DNA from: an uncultured Saprospiraceae bacterium | Lineage (GTDB): Bacteria > Bacteroidota > Bacteroidia > Chitinophagales > Saprospiraceae | Assembly: GCA_937980645.1 (NCBI GenBank) | Contig: CALJPQ010000003.1 | Location: 186,001-250,000, forward strand | DNA length: 64,000 bases | Reading direction: 5' to 3' | Part shown: in pieces, positions 58,714 through 64,000 of the stretch | How positions within the stretch are numbered: the stretch's first letter is position 1 | Layout of the letters: every line of letters starts with the position of its first letter | Translations under genes and position numbers: made by a program | Notes under the pieces: model-generated | What the model was told of the DNA's origin: nothing | Database searches by the model: none | Seen by the model: only the letters and a program-made list of their open reading frames with translations

Positions 58714-59361
58714 CTACTGTTTTTTCTTAAAATCGCCGTTTTTCCAGGCTTTGAAAAATTCGCCCCAAGCCAGCGGGCTGAAGATGTTCATGGGCGGCGT
58801 CTGGCCGAAATAGACGTATTCACGCGATTGGCGGCGCAGGTAGAAGTTGGCGCTTTCGCGGCCGCCATAGGGTACCATGTCGGGGTTGCGGCGCGCTTCG
58901 GCCACGTATTCGTTAGCCACATTTTCGGCGGCGATACGCTGCAGTTCGGGTGTAACGTCCATTTTGAGGAACTCGATTTTGAAGTGCTCGCGCGATGGCC
59001 AGGGGAAGATGACGACTTCGGGCAAAGTGAGCGTGTCCTGTGCCATAATCTGCACAATGGAGTAGCGGTCTTGCGTCAGCGTGTCGGGCACACGCTTGGT
59101 TACAGTCTCTAAGCCGATGCAGCTGAAGCGGATAAGATCGCCCTTTTCGACTACGATAGTGAAGAAGCCACGATGGTCGGAGTATGTACCGCGGCGCTTT
59201 TCAGGCAGCGAGATAGTAGCATAAGGTACTGGCACCATGTTGCCGTCTAAGCTGGTAACCACCAGCCCGGAGAACTGGATGAGTTTGGGCTCGGCGGCTG
59301 GCTGTGCCCAAGCGCTGGCTGCCGTCAGACAAAATAGGGCAAAGAAGAGCAGAATACGCAT
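58714..59361 (-). CDS. Exported CarboxypepD_reg-like domain protein
   Basis: A 215-aa protein starting MRILLFFALFCLTAASAWAQ, a signal peptide. Residues ~25-120 form a carboxypeptidase-regulatory-like beta-sandwich (IQFSGLVVTSLDGNMVPVPYATI, GTYSDHRGFFTIVV), as at the N-terminus of SusC/OmpA-type proteins; the rest is basic and lacks a beta-barrel or catalytic motif. It could be a secreted binding or linker protein. The promoter box TACCTTTG is 135 bp upstream (59496-59503). DUF4918 follows after 11 bp, giving a likely operon. Confidence 0.85.
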   Translation of the reverse strand: MRILLFFALFCLTAASAWAQPAAEPKLIQFSGLVVTSLDGNMVPVPYATISLPEKRRGTYSDHRGFFTIVVEKGDLIRFSCIGLETVTKRVPDTLTQDRYSIVQIMAQDTLTLPEVVIFPWPSREHFKIEFLKMDVTPELQRIAAENVANEYVAEARRNPDMVPYGGRESANFYLRRQSREYVYFGQTPPMNIFSPLAWGEFFKAWKNGDFKKKQ

Positions 59362-59495
59362 ATAATCGAAAAGGACGAGTGCGATGTAGTGAACGTTTGC
59401 GGGCATTGTCAACGCTGGTGAGGCGGCCCTTATGATGAAGACAAAAAAACGGCGGTTGCCTCTAACGGCATGATGCCGGCGGCTTTTCAACGTGG

Positions 59496-59503
59496 CAAAG
59501 GTA
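59496..59503 (-). promoter_or_regulatory. TAnnTTTG -7 box for the CarboxypepD_reg-like gene
   Basis: Exact TACCTTTG; predicted leader ~130 nt. Confidence 0.5.
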
Positions 59504-59668
59504 AGAGGGTAACGCTGTCCAAAGCGTTTTGTTTGCGAAACAGCACCCGACCGCAGCGACAGAGACAGAGGCGGATATTTGTTCCTTTTCAAAAGGAGGT
59601 GCAGCAAAACAGAGCGTCCATTCACCTTTGAAGATGCTAAGAGGCTGCGCACTTCCGGAGTGCCTGCG

Positions 59669-59676
59669 TATCTTTG
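59669..59676 (+). promoter_or_regulatory. TAnnTTTG -7 box for the outer-membrane protein gene
   Basis: Exact TATCTTTG; predicted leader ~35 nt before ATG 59716. Confidence 0.6.
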
Positions 59677-59715
59677 CTCATAATCTTGCCTGTCTCATAG
59701 ACCTGTTTTTGCCGT

Positions 59716-62562
59716 ATGAAGAAACCTGTCTTCCTCCGTCTATTTCTGGCGGCCTCTCTTCTTTGGGCGAATGCCCTGAATGCTCAGACCCCGAGCCGCG
59801 TTATCCTGAAAGGCCTTGTTTCTATCGACAGCGTCGGGGAGCCGGCAGCCATGGCTACGGTTATGCTGCTCAATCCGGCGGACTCGACGCTGCTGACCTT
59901 TGCGCGCTGCGATGCACAAGGGGCGTTTGTATTCAGAAACGTGCGAAATGCAGCCTATTTGCTCAAAATTTCGTACGTTGGCTATTTGCCTTACCAGCAA
60001 TACCTTTCGCCTGCCGAAAACGAGACGGTGGATTTGGGCACTCTGGTGCTCAGGCCCATTCAACGCGAGCTGATGGAGGTGGTGGTACGCACGGCCAAAG
60101 CACCGCTGTACATCCGGGGCGATACCATCGAGTACGATGCCACTACCTTCAAGGTGCCGCCCGGCTCTACAGTGGAAGACCTGCTGCGCCGCCTGCCCGG
60201 CATCGAGGTGGATGACGGGGGCAACATCAAAGCCCAGGGCCGCGACGTGCGCCGTGTCTATGTGGACGGCAAGACCTTCTTTGGCAACGACCCGAAGCTA
60301 GCTACTAAAAACTTGGGTGCTGAGACCATTTCCAAAGTCCAGGTGTTCGATGAAAAGTCCGAGGCTGCCCGTCTCATCGGCGTGGACGACGGCAAACAGG
60401 AGCGCGTCATGAACCTGGAACTCAAAGAGGAATACAAAAAGGGCGCCTTCGGCAAAGCCACCCTCGCCGGAGGCTCCGACAACCGCTGGGCCACGCGCGG
60501 CAACTATAACCGCTTCGACGACCTCCAGCAGTTCTCCCTCATCGGCTATGGCAACAACATCAACGAAACGGGTGTTAACTGGGAAGACTACAGCGAATTC
60601 AAAGGCCAGAGTACCTTCCAGGAGTCCGACGGCGGCGACTTCGGCTTTGGCGGCATGTCGGGAGGCTATTATTTCTCCACCTCCGAAAGCGGCCTGATGA
60701 ATTACTTCGATGGGCGCGGCTTCACGCGCAACGCCGGCGGCGGCATCAACTACAATTTTGACAATAAAAAAACCAAGGCCAACGCCAGCTACATCTACAA
60801 CCAGACTTTTCTCGACCTGGAAGAGTTTGCGCGCCGCGATAACTTCCTGAATACGGGTGTCTTTAGCAATACCGACACCTTGCAGCGCAACGAGTTTCGC
60901 GGCAATCACCGCTTCAATACGCGCATTGAGCGCAACTTCGATTCCCTTAACGTCCTCATCCTCAAGGGCGGCCTAAGCTGGAGCCGTTCCGACGACCAGG
61001 AGCTGCGCCAACAGCGGTTCTTCGACAGCGACGCACCCCAGAACGTCATCAATCGCATTGGCGCCGACAATGGCTCTGACCGACAGGCCTGGACGCTCAA
61101 CACTTCAGCCGTCTTTCGGCATCGCTTCCGAAAAGCTGGGCGTGCTCTGGCCCTTAGCGCGGGCTACAGCCAACAGGTCTCAGAGCAGCGCGAGCGCTTC
61201 TTTTCTCAAAATCAACTCTTTGTGCCCTTTGAGCGCCTCGAACAATTCCGTACGCGCAACCTCAACGACGTTGATGGGCGGCAACTGAAAAGCAGTGCTC
61301 TGTACTCAGAGGCGCTCAGCCAGCGCTGGTTCTGGCAGACGTTTGTCAATGCGCGCTACTCCGACAACGACGCCAACCGCCAGGTGCGCGCCCCCGACCA
61401 GGGCGATGCTCGCGTGGACAGCCTGAGCGTGTTCTACCGCTTCACCGAACAGTACTACCGCCTCGGCTCCAGTATCCGCTACGTCGTCGAGGGCTTCAAC
61501 GCTACCGTCGGCCTGGCCGGGCAGCAGCTCACCCTCAACGGGCGCTTCGCCCGAGACCGGGAACTGCCCCTGCTGGCTCCGCCCATCCGGCGCTCTTTCG
61601 GCGACCTCATCCCGTATGCCGCCATCGAAATAGAGCCTACCGATAACCTGAGCTTCGACGTCGAGTACACTTATCAGGTCTCGGCGCCCTCTTTTTCCAA
61701 CCTGCAGCCCATTCCTATCTTCACCAACCCGGCTTTCCAGAGCATCGGAAACCCGGAATTAGGCCCGGAACGCGCGCATAACCTCGACTTCAGTACCTAC
61801 TACTGGGACGATGCTACTTTCGCCAGCCTTGGTTTTAGCTTTGATGTAAACTGGTACGAAAGCCAAATCGTCTTCAGCCAGCAAGTGGAACGCTCCGACA
61901 GTCTCGGCATCATCACCATCAGCCGCCCGGAAAATGTGACTGGCGGCCAAAGACTGTGGGCCTATTGGTGGAGCAACGTACCTATCGTGAAAAACCGCCT
62001 GTCGTTCTCCTTTAACGGTTATGCTGGCCGCCGCTTGGCACCGGCCTTCGTCAATGACGTGCGCAACGAAACCGATGACCGCGACCTGGGCTTGAATGCC
62101 TCCCTCAGCCTGACGCTTGGCTCGAAACTCTTCTTCAGTACCAACGGCGGCGCAGGCCTCAATAACATCTCCTATTCCATTCAAAGCGACCTTAACCAGC
62201 GCATCCGCAGCTATTCAGCAGGCGTCTCTCTCAAGTGGGAATTTATTTCCAAAACCTTCTTGGAGAGCAACTTCAACTATCGCTTCTTCAGCAATCCAAC
62301 CTTCGACTTCCGCCAGGAGGTGCCCATCATCAATGCCTCTGTGCGCCGACTGCTGGGGGCCAAAAATCGCATCGAAATGCGCCTGGCGGCCTTCGACCTG
62401 CTCAACCGTCGCATCACCATCAACCAGCGTGGCGCGGAAAACTTCATCACAACCAGCATCACACCCACACTGGCCCGTTACTTTATGCTTAGCATCAGTT
62501 ACAACTTCCGCGGCCACGCCGACAAGGTAAAAGGCAGCAGTGGAGGTATCATCATCTATTAA
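59716..62562 (+). CDS. TonB-dependent-receptor-like outer-membrane beta-barrel protein
   Basis: A 948-aa outer-membrane protein. Signal peptide MKKPVFLRLFLAASLLWANA with cleavage near NAQ; CarboxypepD_reg-like domain ~25-120; a Plug-like segment with D-T-I-E-Y-D-A-T-T-F-K-V-P-P-G-S-T-V-E-D and LLRRLPGIEVDDGG (~155-175); then a long beta-barrel ending S-I-S-Y-N-F-R-G-H and a hydrophobic C-terminal strand. The barrel resembles OMP_b-brl_3, and there is no obvious TonB box, so it may not be a classical transporter. The GLPGLI gene follows after 24 bp, the usual pairing. Confidence 0.9.
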   Translation: MKKPVFLRLFLAASLLWANALNAQTPSRVILKGLVSIDSVGEPAAMATVMLLNPADSTLLTFARCDAQGAFVFRNVRNAAYLLKISYVGYLPYQQYLSPAENETVDLGTLVLRPIQRELMEVVVRTAKAPLYIRGDTIEYDATTFKVPPGSTVEDLLRRLPGIEVDDGGNIKAQGRDVRRVYVDGKTFFGNDPKLATKNLGAETISKVQVFDEKSEAARLIGVDDGKQERVMNLELKEEYKKGAFGKATLAGGSDNRWATRGNYNRFDDLQQFSLIGYGNNINETGVNWEDYSEFKGQSTFQESDGGDFGFGGMSGGYYFSTSESGLMNYFDGRGFTRNAGGGINYNFDNKKTKANASYIYNQTFLDLEEFARRDNFLNTGVFSNTDTLQRNEFRGNHRFNTRIERNFDSLNVLILKGGLSWSRSDDQELRQQRFFDSDAPQNVINRIGADNGSDRQAWTLNTSAVFRHRFRKAGRALALSAGYSQQVSEQRERFFSQNQLFVPFERLEQFRTRNLNDVDGRQLKSSALYSEALSQRWFWQTFVNARYSDNDANRQVRAPDQGDARVDSLSVFYRFTEQYYRLGSSIRYVVEGFNATVGLAGQQLTLNGRFARDRELPLLAPPIRRSFGDLIPYAAIEIEPTDNLSFDVEYTYQVSAPSFSNLQPIPIFTNPAFQSIGNPELGPERAHNLDFSTYYWDDATFASLGFSFDVNWYESQIVFSQQVERSDSLGIITISRPENVTGGQRLWAYWWSNVPIVKNRLSFSFNGYAGRRLAPAFVNDVRNETDDRDLGLNASLSLTLGSKLFFSTNGGAGLNNISYSIQSDLNQRIRSYSAGVSLKWEFISKTFLESNFNYRFFSNPTFDFRQEVPIINASVRRLLGAKNRIEMRLAAFDLLNRRITINQRGAENFITTSITPTLARYFMLSISYNFRGHADKVKGSSGGIIIY

Positions 62563-62586
62563 ACCGCACATCCAGCCAACCGGAGT

Positions 62587-63411
62587 ATGGACATAAAAAT
62601 CCCCTCTACTCGCCAAACTTGTTTGGCCTCCAATGCCCGTCAGACTCGTCTGGTCAGTCTTCTGCTTTCCCTATCCCTGACCCTCTGGCTCGCCCTGCTC
62701 AATACCGCCGCTGCCCAGGTGGCGGAGGGTGAAATCCGCTATTTAGTCAAACACGACTGGGTTAAGAAGATGGCTGCCCTGGAGTACGTGTCGGCCCGTG
62801 AGCGCGAGCAGACCGCCTACATGTGGGGCAACCGTTCCGAATGGAAGGAATACATGCGCCTTTATTTTTCGCCTCAACGCAGCCGTTACGAGCAATCCGA
62901 CGAAGTGGCCGAAGCGGAAATGATTGGCTATGCCTGGCGCAAAGAGCCGCTGCTGTTCTACCGCGATTTTGAGCAAGGGCGCCAGTTTGATATTGTAAAG
63001 GCTGAAGGGCGCACCTACCTCATCGAGGACACCCTGCAGTGCCCGCAGTGGAAGATCCTCAACGACCTCAGGGAGGTGGCCGGCTATGTATGTATGAATG
63101 CCAGGTGGGACGACCCCCTCAAAGGCCATCGCATCGAGGTGTGGTTTGCCCTGGATTTGCCCATACCCGCCGGCCCGGAAGACTTGTGCGGCCTGCCCGG
63201 CCTCATTCTGGAGGCCAACTACAACAACGGGGCCATGGTCATTACCGCAGACCGCATTGACCTGCGCGCTCTGAAGACAGAATTAGACTGGCCCAAACCT
63301 AAAATCAAGGGCAAAAAGGTGTCCCTCGAACAATACCGCGAGGTACTGCGTAAATACATTGCCGAACAGAAAAAAGCCGAACGCCCGTGGTTTTGGGGCG
63401 TGCGCTATTAA
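62587..63411 (+). CDS. GLPGLI family protein
   Basis: A 274-aa exported protein carrying the family tag in PEDLCGLPGLILEANYNNG (~200-217), with a preceding basic region and D-T-L-Q-C-P-Q-W-K-I. The start ATG 62587 gives 22 residues before the hydrophobic core (SLLLSLSLTLWLALLNTAAA), longer and more basic than normal; those residues are encoded by the paired palindromes at 62611-62655. A later in-frame start is not obvious. GLPGLI proteins accompany outer-membrane barrels in Bacteroidota, as here; function unknown. Confidence 0.9.
   Translation: MDIKIPSTRQTCLASNARQTRLVSLLLSLSLTLWLALLNTAAAQVAEGEIRYLVKHDWVKKMAALEYVSAREREQTAYMWGNRSEWKEYMRLYFSPQRSRYEQSDEVAEAEMIGYAWRKEPLLFYRDFEQGRQFDIVKAEGRTYLIEDTLQCPQWKILNDLREVAGYVCMNARWDDPLKGHRIEVWFALDLPIPAGPEDLCGLPGLILEANYNNGAMVITADRIDLRALKTELDWPKPKIKGKKVSLEQYREVLRKYIAEQKKAERPWFWGVRY
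62611..62655. repeat. Paired 18-bp palindromes, family C copy 2
   Basis: CGCCAAACTTGTTTGGCC (62611-62628) and CGTCAGACTCGTCTGGTC (62638-62655), start to start 27 bp. They lie in the 5' end of the GLPGLI coding frame, so they encode two similar peptide units, RQTCLAS and RQTRLVS. The first unit matches 17 of 18 bases of the unit at 57975. Confidence 0.6.
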
Positions 63412-63446
63412 GCGCAGCACCTTCTAAATAGAAGAGATGTTGCGCT
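63412..63446 (+). terminator. Hairpin after the GLPGLI gene
   Basis: GCGCAGCA/TGTTGCGC outer arms (one G-T) and CTTCT/AGAAG inner arms form a stem right after the stop codon. No T-run follows, so termination is uncertain. Confidence 0.45.
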
Positions 63447-63790
63447 CAATAGCGTCCATTACGAAGGTTAAGTAGATGCCTTGAACTGCCCTTAAACTCA
63501 TTTGGGTTTCCGCCCTCAGGTTTAACGGAAAAACGAGCGGAGCTTTTTAGTGGCTTTCAGTCCATAGAGGTGTACACAGGCATTTTCATCCCTCAGGCTT
63601 TTGACCTCGAAATTTTGTTAGAGAGTGTAAAAGGAAAAGGCGTAGGTACCTGGCTGCCTCCGACCAGCCTGCATGCTCTTTGGGTTAAACTTTACTTAAA
63701 ATGCCGTTTTCCTAGTGACGGCGCTGGGTTTTGTCAGTTTAGGGTGCATTACATTAGCTGACTGTTTCAACATCCACCCGGCATTTACCC
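63412..63790. other. 379-bp gap before the last gene
   Basis: Apart from the hairpin at 63412-63446 and a weak stem GCCGT/ACGGC (about 63702-63721) I see nothing supported. An open frame of 63 codons (63570-63761) has no family or promoter support. Confidence 0.5.
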
Positions 63791-64000
63791 ATGCGCAGAC
63801 TGCTTTTGTGTGGCCTTTTGGCCTTTGTGGCAAGCGCTTTAGCCGCCCAGATATCGCCGCGCAGCGGCACTTCGACGCTGGCGCCCCGCTCCTCTACTTC
63901 CCCGTCGCGGGGCGAGGCGCCTGCTTCGGGGCGGACAACGGAAACAGGTACGCCGCCCCCGCCACCTTACTATGCACCGCCTTCGCCGCCCTATCGGCCT
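63791..64000 (+). CDS. Exported Pro-rich protein, 5' part (truncated by window edge)
   Basis: ATG 63791 starts MRRLLLCGLLAFVASALAA, a signal peptide with cleavage near AAQ. The next ~50 residues are Ser/Thr/Pro/Gly-rich (ISPRSGTSTLAPRSS, PPPPPYYAPPSPPY), a disordered linker before whatever domain follows outside the window. Frame remains open to base 64000. It cannot be assigned to a family from this piece. Confidence 0.7.
   Translation, partial: MRRLLLCGLLAFVASALAAQISPRSGTSTLAPRSSTSPSRGEAPASGRTTETGTPPPPPYYAPPSPPYRP

Larger units (their letters stand above)
59362..59715. other. 354-bp divergent promoter region
   Basis: Contains a minus-strand TACCTTTG box (59496-59503) and a plus-strand TATCTTTG box (59669-59676). 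A poly-T on the minus strand near 59444-59450 follows GC-rich sequence but I find no clean stem. No gene is seen. Confidence 0.55.

Noticed and set aside
59440..59490. Possible leader terminator before the CarboxypepD_reg-like gene
   Set aside because: A T-run follows GC-rich sequence on the minus strand but no adjoining arms pair; the small CGGCA/TGCCG palindrome is too short and is not next to the T-run.
63570..63761. 63-codon frame between the GLPGLI gene and the last gene
   Set aside because: No promoter box, family pattern or suitable composition; probably non-coding.
1..64000. CRISPR array, tRNA, rRNA, transposase, integrase or phage genes
   Set aside because: No tandem repeat-spacer pattern, cloverleaf or typical protein motif was seen on either strand by eye; very short genes could be missed.

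Overview
This window looks like a chromosomal segment from a member of the phylum Bacteroidota. The evidence is four predicted exported proteins ending in type IX secretion (Por) sorting domains, a GLPGLI-family protein beside an outer-membrane beta-barrel protein, several families largely confined to the phylum (DUF4270, DUF4290, DUF983, DUF4918, the ~100-aa protein mis-named PRPP synthetase), and many gene starts preceded by the Bacteroidota -7 promoter box TAnnTTTG. The base composition is moderately GC-rich and most genes are closely packed. Saprospiria-like placement is an inference only. I see no rRNA, tRNA, CRISPR array, insertion sequence, phage or plasmid genes.

Layout. 1-3.2 kb: the 3' end of a DUF4270 lipoprotein gene, glmS and a DUF4290 gene. 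3.4-10.9 kb: two secreted type IX cargo proteins flanking a convergent type II cation P-type ATPase. 10.9-15.5 kb: a LOG-family protein divergent from a four-gene run (two Cys-motif exported proteins, a small membrane protein, a secreted M1 peptidase) with a perfect 7-2-7 palindrome upstream of its promoter. 15.8-22.4 kb: ruvB, then a minus-strand run with two paralogous DUF3298-type lipoproteins flanking a HEFGH-motif protein and a small unknown, then cysteine desulfurase, DUF983 and thioredoxin. 22.6-28 kb: a CcoI/CopA-type copper ATPase, galE, 3-methyladenine DNA glycosylase, a 99-aa conserved protein and a pseudouridine synthase. 28-35 kb (minus): GmhB-type phosphatase, glycogen synthase, UbiD-type decarboxylase, a START-domain gene broken by an in-frame stop, and an MsbA-like ABC exporter. 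35-40.8 kb: OmpA-like protein, a membrane-anchored coiled-coil/helix-hairpin-helix protein, a DciA-like protein, a LolC/E-type permease, a NUDIX hydrolase and a delta-60 repeat type IX cargo protein. 40.9-49.7 kb: mutS2, a methyltransferase, an AsmA-like protein, riboflavin synthase, a lipoprotein superoxide dismutase and a von Willebrand A protein. 50-59.4 kb (minus): Dps, a LuxR-type regulator, L-2-hydroxyglutarate oxidase, a GH29 alpha-L-fucosidase, a TMTC-like membrane TPR protein, an unknown membrane protein, a DUF4918 glycosylase-like protein and a CarboxypepD_reg-like protein. 59.7-64 kb: an outer-membrane beta-barrel protein, GLPGLI protein, and the start of a Pro-rich exported protein cut by the window edge.

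Functional themes are envelope biogenesis and secretion, sugar-nucleotide and glycogen metabolism, DNA maintenance (RuvB, MutS2, AAG, a UDG-like protein) and oxidative/metal stress (Dps, SOD, thioredoxin, copper ATPase). No obvious new defence or biosynthetic system is present. The most distinctive unexplained signals are three small families of palindromic repeats, terminator-like hairpins lying between a promoter box and the gene it should drive, the palindrome-controlled Cys-motif operon, and the nonsense-interrupted START gene.
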